Positions 20,345 through 30,832 are shown, numbered from the stretch's first letter. The stretch is DNA of 64,000 nucleotides from Erpobdella octoculata (GCA_963978895.1 OZ022240.1:42629268-42693267), one strand, 5' to 3'. Numbers and translations: made by a program. Notes: a model not told the origin generated them from the letters alone.

Positions 20345-20560
20345 TTTCTTTATTGCGTGTTTTTATATATTTTATTACTAGAGTGCCCGTTGCGGCTTCG
20401 CTCGCTTGAAATTAGAGATTTTGAACTGTGCATCATACAGTAATAGAGTACTGCACGGCAACTCGGTCCAGTCCGTTTTATAAGCCAAAATTCCAGCCCG
20501 GCACGTTTGTTTAATTTGGGCCCGTTTTTCACAGGCCTACAATTTCTATAAACTTTGTAA
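20345..20560. repeat. Repeat A copy, partial
   Basis: Contains TACTAGAGTGCCCGTTGCGGC and TTGAACTGTGCATCATACAG. On the minus strand the left edge reads as a Helitron-like 3' end (GAAGCCGCAACGGGCACT then CTAG, followed by T). It ends abruptly at about 20560. Confidence 0.6.
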
Positions 20561-21898
20561 AAAACCGCTATTATTAATTATTATCTGTAAAATGTATTTA
20601 CTGAATTAATATTTAAATTAATTTTAATTTGCTTGAAATTATAACTAAATTAGTTAAATAAGTATTAGATAAATATATTAAATATTTAAATTATAAAACC
20701 ATTCTATATATTAACTTTGCCTTGTTTAATGTAAGCCAGTCCCATCTGGTATTTATTTTCTATATTCTACTGTTGTCTTTTACTCTCTCTCTTTCTCCCT
20801 TTTTTCTCTCTCTTTCTTTTCCTCTCTCACAGCTAGCTTCACAGCTTTTTTTTGCTAGCCTGTTAGTTTTAAACGGTCATATATTAACTTGCTATGTTTA
20901 TCTGTCTGACTTTGTTTTTCTCTTCTCTCTTCTGTATAATCGCTTTATCGATAACTGCAAGAAAACCTAAAAGTTTCATTGGTTTCGCTATAGTTTTAAC
21001 GAGGTATTATTTTGAATTATTTTTTCACAGTTTCACGTTGATTTTTTAACTTTACTATTACAACGATGTTATTGTTTTTTTTATTAAATAAATAAGATAA
21101 CTAAACACTAATTAAAATAATGATTTATATCTAGTATACTGCTTTCCCCAGCCTTTCAATATTAGAAAAACGTGCTTTAATACAAACATGACTTGATACC
21201 TTCAAAAAAATCAGTTATAAAGGTCGCACTGTTTATGTAACGTTCAATTAAACCCCACTTTGCGTTAAATTATCTATTTCGACAACAAAATCAAAATAAG
21301 ATAAAACACTTTTTTGTCCGCTAATTCACATCTATCAAATTAAATAGTAATTTATTTTAACTTTGTAGTCATCAGATCAACATTTTATCAAGCAAGCATA
21401 GAACATATTTGTGTTACTCAACAAAGTGGTTTATTTAATTTAAACTAACCCTTAATCTCATTATAAGATACATAAACATGCTTGAAATGTGATGTATACT
21501 TAATGTACAAAACATTTTAGATGTACATCTCGTTAATGTACCAGCTGCACGACAGAGCCTTATGATTGTAGTGTAGGAGATTCCCGGTTCAATTTCTATT
21601 TACTTTATATATTTGAAAATTAGCAAATAAAACTTTTTATGTTGTAAGTTACAACAGTCTCAGCTAATTTCTGCATTTTGATTTTTGTTTACTGATAAAA
21701 TCTACATACATAATTTCCGATGTATGTATGTTAGCAATTTCGCTAAACGTGGCGCCCGCAGCGGATAGCAGTTGATAAAATGGGTGCGTACAAGCATGTA
21801 GATAATTTATTACGCAATTGTACATTCTCAGTTCTAAAAATTTTTTCTAGTTGAAAGAGTTTTTCTTCGTTATTTGTCGTGACAACTAATCATGAAAA
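20561..21898. other. Intergenic, upstream of the family 2 gene
   Basis: No gene recognised. 20775-20850 is a CT-rich tract. 21560-21600 holds a B-box-like GGTTCAATTTC but no tRNA fold. The region could contain the promoter of the gene at 21933, but no specific element was identified. Confidence 0.4.
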
Positions 21899-21910
21899 TG
21901 CTCATTGTAG
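21899..21910 (+). promoter_or_regulatory. Probable 3' splice or trans-splice acceptor before the family 2 start
   Basis: TGCTCATTGTAG followed by GTGCT lies 22 nt before the ATG at 21933. The intact paralogue has TTATAG then GTGCT at the same place (47941-47946). The conserved TAG/GTGCT suggests an acceptor for a 5' UTR intron or a spliced leader. Confidence 0.4.
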
Positions 21911-21932
21911 GTGCTTTTTCATAACATAAAAC

Positions 21933-24296
21933 ATGGAGAAATGTGGAATTTGTTTAAAAACAGTATCTGCACATTTTTGCTTAAATTGCCAAATTAATTT
22001 GTGTTCATCGTGTCTGGTTTTTCATGAAAAAATTCCAACAATATACAAACATGTTTTAACAGAAAATAATTCAACTAAAGAGGAAACTATTACAACTTGC
22101 AATTGTAAATCATGTCAAGAAATAACAACATGCTACTGTAAATCATGTCAGGAATTGAATGCAAACAATCTTAACGTAGATGTCATAATGGAACAACTGC
22201 ATGCAATCAATGAACAAAAACTGAATGCTGCTAAACAATCTGAAAACTTAAAAACACAAGTTCAACAGCATTGTGAAGAAATGAAAAACCAGTTTATTAA
22301 TTTTATTGATTCATGTGAGAAAAAGATCAATACTGAAATTGATGAGAAATGGTTTAAAATTGAAGAAAGGTTAAATATGCATCTGAAAAATGTTTTAAAG
22401 TTATTGAAAGAAATAGAAGAAAGAAATGAAAAATGTCAATTAGTAGTTAAACGTTGTGATTCAACTATAATTTCTGAAATTAGAAAAACTATTGAAACGA
22501 AAATGTTTGTAGATGATAATAGTTTTTCATCCCAAATTCATAGTTTGTTTTCCGAATGTTTCAAAGAAAATTTAAACCTTACCTTTGAACCAAATATATT
22601 AAATACAAAACTTTTCTCAAATGAAATTATAATACCCGGCCTGAAATTTAAATTTAAATATAGAAAGAGGGAAGAAAAAGATTTACCACCTCGTAATATT
22701 GTTTTCGAAAAAGAATCGGATGTACATTGTGGAAGTTGTTTGCGCGAAGAGATAATTATTTCTTTATGCTTTAATTGCAGATTGTATTTGTGTACATCAT
22801 GTACAATTGGTCATAAGACAATTCCAGCTACAAAGAAACATGTTTTGACAGAAATGAATTTACATGCCAGAAAACAAGAAGATAACATAAAAACATCATA
22901 TTGCAAACCTTGTCAGACATGGGTTGACTGTGAAACTTGTCTTAATCATGAATCTTGCCCACTCAAAACGTTTTATGAAATTAAAAAAGAATTTGTAGAA
23001 ATTTTTTTTAAAAAACATTCTAAATTGGACTACAACTTAGGTATCGTAGAAAATATTTTGAAAGCAGTTGGAGAACAAAGGTTATATGCTGCTAGTCAAA
23101 CTGAACATTTAAAAAAACAACTTCAAAAACATTTTGAAGATATTAAAAACCAAATTATCAAACATATTGATTTGTACAAAAATGATTATGAAAGAATAAT
23201 TACGGAAAAAAGCAATAAAATTGATAAACAATTCAAATTGCATGAAAACGAGGTACTACAACTTAAAGATAAAATAAAAGAAAAAAGGAATGGATATGAA
23301 AATTGGTTCCAACATTGTAATCTTATCAAATTTATTAAACTGATTGAAAATAATTTGTTAAATGATGTTTTTAAAGTGTTAGATGATGATATTGAAAATC
23401 GTTTTGAAAAAACAAAACAAAAATTTTCCGAATATTTGAGTGAAACGTTGATTCAATTTTTTGATCCAATTCAACTGCACGAACAAATTCTTTTCTCACA
23501 AATTTCAATAGGAAAATTAAATCCAACTAATGAAATTCAACCAAAACTCATCCTAACAAAAGAATTAAACAATCACTTCAGCAAGTTTTCAATAAGCAAA
23601 ACAAAATTATATTTTGGACATCTTAATGAAAATATATTAAAAATTGATGTTTATTGCAACAAATCATATGGTTTTCTTTCTTCAATAGAGTTTGAACATC
23701 TTACATTCCAGTCTCGTTTATATAACAATTTTTTATGTGTTATAAATAACTCAGCATTAGAAATATATAATCTCGAAAAACAGAAGAACAGTCCTGATTG
23801 GAAAAAAACAATGAAGCATAGATTTGATGGATCAGAAATTTTTTCTTCAACGGAAAAAAACTTGTACGCTATTAAAGACAAACAAATGTTTGAAATCACA
23901 CTAGAAAATGGAATACAATTTCTCTCTAAATTACCAGAAATATATTTTAGTCGTTATGAATATTTAAGTGTTCATCGTTTGAAAGAAAATTTTGCAATAG
24001 CATGTTGTGACAAACTTTATTTAATCAATAGCGATGGAAATATCATTAAAGAAATTGATCCATTATTATTACCGAACGCAATTAAGCTAAATGCAGTGAC
24101 AACTGATCACAATTCCAATTTATTCATAACTGATAGGTTTGGAAAAAAAATTCATGTCTTTGATTTTGATTTAAATTACTTGAATTCATTTGATGCTCAA
24201 TGTGAATTTCCATGGTTTGGCATTGATTCATCGACAAATCGTGGTTTGGTGTTTAGTGTTGGAGATATTCGTTTATTAAAAATTTTCCAATTGTAA
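21933..24296 (+). CDS. Double B-box/coiled-coil NHL protein, family 2 (787 aa)
   Basis: A RING-less TRIM-like protein. Order: B-box with C4, C7, C16, C19, C24, C27, H31, H40; a C-x-C-x2-C-Q-E segment duplicated in tandem (about 55-76); coiled coil 1 (about 80-165); linker; second B-box (about 265-302); Cys/His cluster Y-C-K-P-C ... N-H-E-S-C (about 322-342); coiled coil 2 (about 369-485); NHL-like propeller (about 533-787) ending L-L-K-I-F-Q-L, much as family 1 ends M-N-V-F-Q-L. Without a RING it is unlikely to be a ubiquitin ligase by itself; it may be a scaffold, or pair with family 1 proteins through the coiled coils. Intronless. Its paralogue at 47970 has one B-box more. The start is the first Met of the B-box frame, shared with that paralogue. 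Confidence 0.88.
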   Translation: MEKCGICLKTVSAHFCLNCQINLCSSCLVFHEKIPTIYKHVLTENNSTKEETITTCNCKSCQEITTCYCKSCQELNANNLNVDVIMEQLHAINEQKLNAAKQSENLKTQVQQHCEEMKNQFINFIDSCEKKINTEIDEKWFKIEERLNMHLKNVLKLLKEIEERNEKCQLVVKRCDSTIISEIRKTIETKMFVDDNSFSSQIHSLFSECFKENLNLTFEPNILNTKLFSNEIIIPGLKFKFKYRKREEKDLPPRNIVFEKESDVHCGSCLREEIIISLCFNCRLYLCTSCTIGHKTIPATKKHVLTEMNLHARKQEDNIKTSYCKPCQTWVDCETCLNHESCPLKTFYEIKKEFVEIFFKKHSKLDYNLGIVENILKAVGEQRLYAASQTEHLKKQLQKHFEDIKNQIIKHIDLYKNDYERIITEKSNKIDKQFKLHENEVLQLKDKIKEKRNGYENWFQHCNLIKFIKLIENNLLNDVFKVLDDDIENRFEKTKQKFSEYLSETLIQFFDPIQLHEQILFSQISIGKLNPTNEIQPKLILTKELNNHFSKFSISKTKLYFGHLNENILKIDVYCNKSYGFLSSIEFEHLTFQSRLYNNFLCVINNSALEIYNLEKQKNSPDWKKTMKHRFDGSEIFSSTEKNLYAIKDKQMFEITLENGIQFLSKLPEIYFSRYEYLSVHRLKENFAIACCDKLYLINSDGNIIKEIDPLLLPNAIKLNAVTTDHNSNLFITDRFGKKIHVFDFDLNYLNSFDAQCEFPWFGIDSSTNRGLVFSVGDIRLLKIFQL
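22090..22156 (+). repeat. 33-bp tandem in-frame duplication in the family 2 gene
   Basis: ACAACTTGCAATTGTAAATC... and ACAACATGCTACTGTAAATC... are adjacent 33-bp units encoding two T-T-C-x-C-K-S-C-Q-E copies. The paralogue at 47970 has only one such unit. Confidence 0.8.
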
Positions 24297-24735
24297 CGTT
24301 TTCAATTCTTGTATATTTAAACAGTAGTTAATTTGAATTTTTTGGTTGTTTACATGTTTATTTAAAAAAATTAAATTTTCAGCTATACAGAATAGTTTAA
24401 ATGATTACAAACATTTCTGATTGATAAACTAAAATTTTATTGCAAAAACAACGTTTCTTTAAATTTCTCTTTATAATTAATTTAAAATTTTTTTTTTAAA
24501 TTATAAAGTACTTCCCATCATGAAAAATTGTTAAAATTCATTGCATATAATTTTTTGTCATTGATTTTACACTCTATTTAATTTTTAAATTTATTGAAAA
24601 CATTTCAAATAACAAATAAAATAAAATGATTAAAACCTTAAATAGCATTATAATTTAAAAAACGTTGAATAATAATATTTGAAATTTATTTGTAAATTAC
24701 TAGAATGTTTTAATTTGTGTAAATAGTTGAGTATT
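24297..24735. other. 3' flank of family 2 gene
   Basis: Almost identical to 50490-50934. Contains AATAAA words around 24610 that could serve as polyadenylation signals; nothing else recognised. Confidence 0.5.
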
Positions 24736-24960
24736 GTCTTCTTGAAAGAAAATTTTGCTATTGCATGTTGTGATATATAAGCAAGCGAAATTACTGTATA
24801 CGGACTAGCAACTGACAACAATTCTAGTTTATTTGTAGCTTAATTCATGTCTTTGATTTTCAATAATTTTTTTGAACTCCTTCGATTTTCACTGTAAACC
24901 AACATGTTTTGGATTTGATTCAACAAAAATTGTTTGTTTGTGGTTGTTGAAAACGCTTTC
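24736..24960 (+). pseudogene. Family 2 propeller C-terminus relic
   Basis: Fragments L-K-E-N-F-A-I-A-C-C-D and A-T-D-N-N-S-S-L-F-V-A match the last propeller blades of the intact gene 700 bp upstream, with stops and deletions. The same relic with the same lesions is at 50935-51160, so the pseudogene existed before the block duplicated. Confidence 0.75.
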
Positions 24961-24977
24961 TGTTTAAAATTGTTTGT

Positions 24978-25250
24978 TAAATATGATATTTTGAGTTATT
25001 AATCCTTTATATTAACTTCACTATATGATGTTTTGAGTTATTAATCCTTTATATTAACTTCACTATATGATGTTTTGAGTTAATAATCTTTTATATTAAC
25101 TTCATTATATGATTATTTGAGTTATTAATTCTTTATACTAACTTCACTATATAATGTTTTGAGTTATTAACCATTTATACAAACTTTACTATATGATATT
25201 TTGAGTTATTAATACTTTATATTAACTTCACTATATGATCTTTTGAGTTT
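24978..25250. repeat. 42-bp minisatellite, about 6 units
   Basis: Unit is approximately GATGTTTTGAGTTATTAATC plus TTTATATTAACTTCACTATAT. The paralogous array at 51176-51570 has about 9 units. Confidence 0.9.
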
Positions 25251-25960
25251 TTTTTTATTTTAATAGCTATGTTTGTTTTGTTTAGTTTTAAAAACTAACA
25301 ATTTGTTTTGTTTTGTAAAAAATCAAAAAACTATAATAATACAATAAAACTGTAATTTTAAAACTGCATTTATTTTATATATTTCAAATAATTGTTTGTG
25401 ACTAAATTGAAGTATTTTTAGTTAATATTTGAACAATTTTCCAAAATTTTGTTGAAATGTTTTTCTTAAATTGTTTTACTTGTATTAAAAATATTACTTT
25501 TAATTTATGATGTATCTAATAAATAGAATCACGTAATGGCTATTTCCTTTAAAAAAACTATTAACTAAAATTGATTCAATTCAGCTGCATAGTCAGCTAA
25601 CAAACTTTTTAAAATTGAACAATAAATTATTATTATTATTATGATTTTGTGTTATTTGAATTAATAAGTTTTCATTAAATGGGCTGTTTATTTGGTATTC
25701 TTTTTAATATTCTCAATTTAATTAAATTATGACTGTACTCTAGAAATTTGAGGCTAATTAGCAACTTATATCGTTTTAGAATTATTGGGCCGCGTAGCGA
25801 TAAAAATCACATTCTCCTGGCGAATATAACAAAACGACTTCCATTTAATCCGACACCTTTGTCTGGTATGCAACATGGCATAAATACAACCCAGTTGCAA
25901 CGGTAGGAAGTGTTGGTCCTAAACGCTGAAAAAGTGACAAGGACTTAAATAAACAAAAAC
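25251..25960. other. Intergenic, duplicated flank to about 25555
   Basis: 25251-25555 matches 51565-51880. After TGGCTATTTCCTT the two copies diverge; in the other copy a SINE begins there. No gene seen. Confidence 0.5.
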
Positions 25961-25969
25961 GGTAGGAAG

Positions 25970-26945
25970 TAGGGATGTAGATTCTCGTTACTTTCGTGTA
26001 TTCGTTACTTTCGAGTACTCGGGGGCTAGGTATTCGTTACTCGGTATTCGTTACACATGTCGTTACTTGCTTTGCGGTTGGTGGACTCGTTGCGCGCCGC
26101 GACTCGGTAGATTTGAGTACTCGTGTTGCTAGTGCATCATATGATTCATCTGAATAATGTAGTCAATTTCACGTGATCTGCATTCTATTTCTATCTCCAT
26201 TGGTTTTTCCACTTTCACTATTGAATTGCCTAAAAATGTCGTTTTATTGGTGCGCTAGAAGGTTTTCAATTACTTGGAAAAATAATTTTAATTTTTCTTT
26301 TCATCGGCAAGTAAATTCATTTAAGTAATTCAATAAACTACCGCATAATGCGAACTAAATACTATCGGTAGCGCTTTATTTAGAGTCTAAATTTAGACAA
26401 ATAGATGTACCGAAACTAAAGAAATGAAACTTATTTCAAGTTTGAAAAAAAATTAAATTTTGAAATTGTTAACTCTTTAAATAATTTTTTTTGGTTCAAT
26501 TCTTTTAATGTAGTTAATAATAATGTCTTTCGCGTATAGTTCATCATTCTATGTTTCTAGGTGTACGTGCCTTAAACTGCCTTACGGAAGACGGAAATGC
26601 GAAAACAGAGTACAGTTACAGAGCCATCTTAAAAGATAGGCTGTAGGCTCATCCTATATATATACCTATTCTATATATATATGACTGTACGTATAGGCAA
26701 TATAACGACCAACTGCAAGGGATCTAGATTCTCGTTACTTTCGTGTATTCGAAACGCATACAGCGTGATATTGCCGAGTAAGAGTACGAGTAGTCGACTG
26801 CTACGACTGTGAATGTGTGAATGAGTACGTCAGTAACGAAGTAACGAGAGTAACGACATTGTTCGCGGCCGAGTATTCGTTACTACTCGTTACAGCCTGG
26901 TATTCGTTACTTACTCATTCGTTACTACTCGAATCAACAACCCTA
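25970..26945. mobile_element. Non-autonomous hAT-type element with 8-bp target duplication
   Basis: The ends TAGGGATGTAGATTC and (inverse of) GAATCAACAACCCTA are imperfect inverted repeats. GTAGGAAG flanks both sides (25962-25969 and 26946-26953). The element carries many CGTTACT and TATTCGTTAC words in subterminal positions at both ends, typical of transposase-binding clusters. No transposase frame was found. The 8-bp duplication and TAGGG tip support hAT. Confidence 0.85.
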
Positions 26946-27087
26946 GTAGGAAGCGTGCAGCAACCTCTTGTAATGACATGGCTCGTGCAGATTGCGGGAT
27001 TCCCCTTGCATTTGGCGGTCTAGTGGTCTTTTGCAATAAGGTGGCCAACAGTTTCGCCATACAGCGGAATACTGCCCACCAAAATTG

Positions 27088-27200
27088 CTAGACTTTTCGT
27101 CGCAAAGGTCGGCCGTTTCGTCGCATTCTGGGCCGTTTCGTCGCAATGTTGCGACGAAAATGTACCCTGCGACGAAACGGCTTTGCGACGAATGGGCTAG
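27088..27200. repeat. Palindromic cluster of TTCGTCGCA words
   Basis: Begins CTAGACTTTTCGTCGCAAAG and ends CTTTGCGACGAATGGGCTAG, which is nearly its inverse. Inside, TTTCGTCGCA occurs three times in one direction and TGCGACGAAA two or three times in the other. The segment could fold on itself. It may be a very small inverted-repeat element. Confidence 0.7.
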
Positions 27201-27752
27201 TATCCCCGCCAATTTACACTTTATTGAAGTTCTTTTATTAACTGTTAAAAAGCAACAGGAACGAGTTTAAACTAATCGATTAGAGAAACAATCGCGTGGA
27301 AACAGTCACGTAGGTCTTTTCCTCCTAAAAATTTACAAGCCAACGTAGCCTTACACACTAACACGAACAGCAAGAGTTTCTAGCGAGGAAGAGCAAGAGT
27401 GTCTCCCTTATAAAGGCTAAAAACCCGCGAAATAAAATATATCGATAAACCAATATAAACAAGTACTAAACATATAAATAACTCCTTAAATCTTGATCGC
27501 GAAGACATCAGATTTTCACAACTTATAAACATATATATAAACTATAATCCACGAGATTTATTTAATTAATTAATCGGTAGATTTCTCAATATATTAAAAA
27601 ATATACACCCCTATTAATTGCGGGAAACAACACGCGCTCTGATTGGCTCTTTAACACAAAGGCTTCCACGTCGCAAGATAAAAGATACTAAATATACTAG
27701 AAATAAAATAAAATAAAAAGGAGGGGGGTCCAGCACTGACAGGTGGTTTGTT
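27201..27752. other. Intergenic, no gene recognised
   Basis: AT-rich sequence without recognisable coding potential or repeats matched elsewhere in the window. Confidence 0.4.
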
Positions 27753-27955
27753 AAACAATCAATCAATCAAACTGAATTTGTATAGCGCTATTTCCGTGGT
27801 GTTCAATAGCGCTCGGTCATGAACTTATTAAACAGATGTGTTTTAAGTCCATGACGGAAAGCTGCGAGAGAAGTAAAGTTAGTAATATAAGAAGGAAGAG
27901 AGTTCCAGAGATGTGGACCAGAGTAGGAGAAAGAGACAAGCCTGACCATGCAGCA
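27753..27955 (-). pseudogene. L2/CR1-like LINE 3' end
   Basis: The minus strand encodes F-S-Y-S-G-P-H-L-W-N-S-L-P-S-Y-I and F-R-H-G-L-K-T-H-L-F-N-K-F, the standard C-terminus of L2-type ORF2. This is followed by AGCGCTATACAAATTC and a (TTGA)-type tail at about 27756-27770. Only this terminal piece is present. Confidence 0.8.
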
Positions 27956-27962
27956 GAACATT

Positions 27963-28520
27963 GCACAATGTTAAACCCTGCACAATGTTTTTTTACAAGT
28001 CCAGCAAAACCAATTTTATTCCCGCACATGGAAGGAGCCCCGTCAGTTGTCACAGCAGAAAGATTCTCTCAAGTATCATCTTCAGTTCATCAAATATGTC
28101 GCTACCTTTTGTTGTGTTGCATGCATGCGGCAAAGGCCAGCAAGATATTCAGTAATTTCAAAAAAAATTCCCTGACTCCACGGATGAATATCAGCATTTG
28201 TGCTATATTTGATACGTCAGTGCTCTCATCAAAAGCGTTTGAATGCCGGACAAAATGTTGTGAAGCACGTTGATGCTGCTGCAGAAGATTTGTAACATTA
28301 TCTTCAACTCGGCGTGTAATAGTTTGTTTTGACAGACTAACTGTGGTGAACTGTTCTTTTTTTCAGGGCAGACATGCCCAACAACTTTCAGCATGCAACT
28401 CATGACGAATTCCCCATCTATGAAAAACTTCCCTTGTTTTGCAAGCCCAATTGCTACTTTGTAGCTTATTCTCTTATTTTCTTTAACCGCTGCTTCTGAT
28501 TGTTTTAATTATTTTCTAAA
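27963..28520 (-). pseudogene. hAT-like transposase fragment (ZBED/GTF2IRD2-like)
   Basis: Minus-strand frames, interrupted by frameshifts, read in order: S-Y-K-V-A-I-G-L-A-K-Q-G-K-F-F-I-D-G-E-F-V; N-A-F-D-E-S-T-D-V-S-N-I-A-Q-M-L-I-F-I-R-G-V; S-D-I-F-D-E-L-K-M-I-L-E; V-T-T-D-G-A-P-S-M-C-G-N-K-I-G-F. These are the A-x-D-E-S-T-D and T-D-G-A-P-x-M blocks of hAT transposases, each holding one catalytic Asp. The C-terminal half is missing, with LINE sequence joined at 27955-27963. It could also descend from a domesticated hAT gene. Confidence 0.75.
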
Positions 28521-28574
28521 AATGTTCTGCTGCATGGCCAGGCTTGTCTTCAAAAATGCAAATTATGCAAAAAA

Positions 28575-28970
28575 TATATTTTTTCAATTATTCAAACAAT
28601 TGTTTAATTATTGCAAACCTTGTATGTTTTAACGAATGTATCAAAATCTACAAAACATATTCAGCAGTTTTTTAAGCTAAATCAACGAACCAAATCAATA
28701 TTTTGTTGGCAGTAAAATCAAGTTACGTCTTCCACACCCGATATTGCTTATTACAGTTTATTTAAAAAATTATTTAAACATTTACATTTTACTTTAACTT
28801 CTCGCCTCAGCCAGTAAATTTTGTGAGTAAGCTGCTAAAGACTATTCAAATTACTAGGCTGCTACAAACATAAATTATGAAAATAATCGTGTGTAATGTT
28901 CTGCTCTAGTGGTTTACAATAAAATACAGCTGTTTTTAACATTTAATATTATCTTTTTTGCTTAAACTTT
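28575..28970. repeat. Repeat B copy forming the 5' flank of a TRIM gene
   Basis: Close to 57193-57600, which lies at the same distance upstream of the family 1 gene at 57625, and similar to 18385-18718 and 43250-43600. It may supply the promoter of this gene, but no TATA box or other element was identified with confidence. Confidence 0.7.
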
Positions 28971-28995
28971 TTAAACTGTTTCATAATTAAATTTA

Positions 28996-29005
28996 ACAAT
29001 TATAG
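28996..29005 (+). promoter_or_regulatory. Possible splice or trans-splice acceptor next to start codon
   Basis: AACAATTATAG ends two bases before the ATG at 29008. The same TATAG-AA-ATG arrangement is at the starts of the copies at 57625 and 16697(-). Confidence 0.3.
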
Positions 29006-29007
29006 AA

Positions 29008-30786
29008 ATGGAAAATTATTCAAGTTTTGTTAAATGTTTCATTTGCTCGGAAGAAATTAAAGATGCTCGAATGCTTCCATGTTTGCACAGTTTCTGTTTT
29101 GAATGTCTCAAAGTTGAATTTAATGAAAAAACAACAAACAAAAAAAACAAATTAAAATGTCCAAAATGTGATATTTGTTTTCAACAACCTGAAAAAGGTT
29201 TAGAAAATTTAAAGAAAAATGAATTTATTAAATGTCTAACTGAAACTAATAAAATATTCTGTGGAACTTGCTTAAAAGAAGAAGCTACTAGTTTCTGCTT
29301 AGAGTGCAGGTTGTATTTATGTTCATCATGTATATCTGCACATAGAAGAATTCCTTTAACAAAAAATCATGTCTTAGCAAAAATTAATACCATGGAAAAA
29401 GAAGATTTTGAAGCATCATATTGCAAATCTTGTCAGAAGTGGGTTGATTCAGGAAAGCTTTTTGATCATGAATCCTGCATCTTGACAACTTTTGCAGAAT
29501 TTAAACAAACTTTTTTTGAAAATTTGGAGCAAGAAATATTGAAAAACTACAACAACATAGAAACTCTGAAAACAAATTTGAATGCAATTAATATACAGAA
29601 ACTCTCTGTTGAAAATGAAACTAAAAAATTGAAAATACAAATTCAAGAACATTGCGAAGATCTCAAACTTAAATTTATCAATTTCATTGATTCATGCCAA
29701 AATGACTTCAATGCAATTATTGATAGACAAAGTAATACAATTAATCAAGATATAATTTTATATTCAGAAGAATTGGTAAAATTGAAGACAGAACTTGAAG
29801 AAAAAATTGAAAAGTATAAAAAATGGTCTCAACATTTTAATTCACTTAATCTTATTGAAGCAATTGAAAATGATAATGTTAAATTGTTAGATGAAGATGA
29901 AAATAATTCAAGAAAAAATGATGAATTGATTTTAAAGTGTTTTAATAAAAAGTTGAATCTTGTTTTTGAACCAAAACCGTTGGATACAAAATTATATTCC
30001 TCAGAATTTTCAGTAGGAAATTTAATGCCAGCTAATGAAATTCAACCTGAGCTTATTAAAACAATTGCCATAACTAATTATATCGACAAAATATCGATTA
30101 GCCAAACAAAGGTGTATATCAGGAGTCTCAGAGATGATGATTCTTTAAAAATTGAAGTTTATTGCAAAACAACATATGAATACCTTTTTTCCATTGATTT
30201 AAATATAAGAATCTCTGACACTACAGAAGCCGAATTAGTTGATAATTTATTTTGCGTGTTAAACGATTTTTTACTGGAAATTTATAATCTTGAAAAACAG
30301 AAAGACAGTCCTGATTGGAAGGAAACTATAAAACTCGAGTTTAAAGGAGATGAGATAGTCGGTTCATCGGATAAGAAATTGTTTGTTTTAGAAAATAAAA
30401 AATTAATTGAAATCACATTGAATGGCGAAATTGTACGTGTCATTGTATTCCCCGAGTATACATATACCATTACTGGCTTGAAAAAATATCACTTTGCTAT
30501 TTCAAGTCTATCAGGACTTTATTTAATAAACTGCAAAGGAGATGTTATTAAACAAGTTGATTTAGAACCAAACATCCATAGACTGACAACAGTCAACAAT
30601 TGTAACTTATTTCTTTTCAACCATTATGAAGAAAATATTCGTGTATATGATTTTAATTTAAATTTGTTAAAATCGTTTAATGCTCAATGTCAACCAGAAG
30701 ATATTTGTTTTGATTCAACAACGAATCGTTTATTAGTGGTTGGCGTAGAAGAACAATCTTATATCATGAATGTTTTTCAATTGTGA
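29008..30786 (+). CDS. TRIM-NHL-like protein, family 1 (592 aa)
   Basis: Intact copy: RING with C10, C13, C25, H27, C30, C33, C51, C54; B-box at about 85-121 (C-G-T-C ... F-C-L-E-C-R-L-Y-L-C-S-S-C ... H ... H); Cys/His cluster Y-C-K-S-C ... D-H-E-S-C (about 139-157); coiled coil about 165-290; NHL-like propeller about 345-592. Its RING loop and 5' flank place it with the copies at 14916 and 57625. It faces the copy at 40141 tail to tail, and this pair is paralogous to the pair 57625/62658. The RING and B-box ligands are all present, so it should be functional as a ligase if expressed. Confidence 0.92.
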   Translation: MENYSSFVKCFICSEEIKDARMLPCLHSFCFECLKVEFNEKTTNKKNKLKCPKCDICFQQPEKGLENLKKNEFIKCLTETNKIFCGTCLKEEATSFCLECRLYLCSSCISAHRRIPLTKNHVLAKINTMEKEDFEASYCKSCQKWVDSGKLFDHESCILTTFAEFKQTFFENLEQEILKNYNNIETLKTNLNAINIQKLSVENETKKLKIQIQEHCEDLKLKFINFIDSCQNDFNAIIDRQSNTINQDIILYSEELVKLKTELEEKIEKYKKWSQHFNSLNLIEAIENDNVKLLDEDENNSRKNDELILKCFNKKLNLVFEPKPLDTKLYSSEFSVGNLMPANEIQPELIKTIAITNYIDKISISQTKVYIRSLRDDDSLKIEVYCKTTYEYLFSIDLNIRISDTTEAELVDNLFCVLNDFLLEIYNLEKQKDSPDWKETIKLEFKGDEIVGSSDKKLFVLENKKLIEITLNGEIVRVIVFPEYTYTITGLKKYHFAISSLSGLYLINCKGDVIKQVDLEPNIHRLTTVNNCNLFLFNHYEENIRVYDFNLNLLKSFNAQCQPEDICFDSTTNRLLVVGVEEQSYIMNVFQL

Positions 30787-30803
30787 TGTATATATATTTG
30801 TAA

Positions 30804-30832
30804 CTAGATGGATTACCCAGTATTGCTTGGGT
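30804..30832 (-). mobile_element. Helitron-like 3' terminus abutting a TRIM gene
   Basis: On the minus strand: ACCCA...TGGGT hairpin, 7 nt, CTAG, then T. It is 17 nt after the stop codon of the gene at 29008-30786, the same spacing as in the other copies. Confidence 0.6.

Noticed and set aside
20722..20970. 82-codon hydrophobic frame with Ser/Leu/Phe runs
   Set aside because: Translation of a CT-rich tract; no homologue in the other copies of the surrounding sequence.
21540..21600. Possible tRNA gene (GGTTCAATTTC B-box-like word)
   Set aside because: No A box at proper distance and no cloverleaf stems; at most an old tRNA-derived remnant.
24978..25250. CRISPR-like array
   Set aside because: 42-bp units are contiguous with no spacers; it is an ordinary minisatellite in a eukaryotic genome.
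27836..28273. 145-codon plus-strand frame
   Set aside because: Antisense to LINE and hAT relics that read well on the minus strand.
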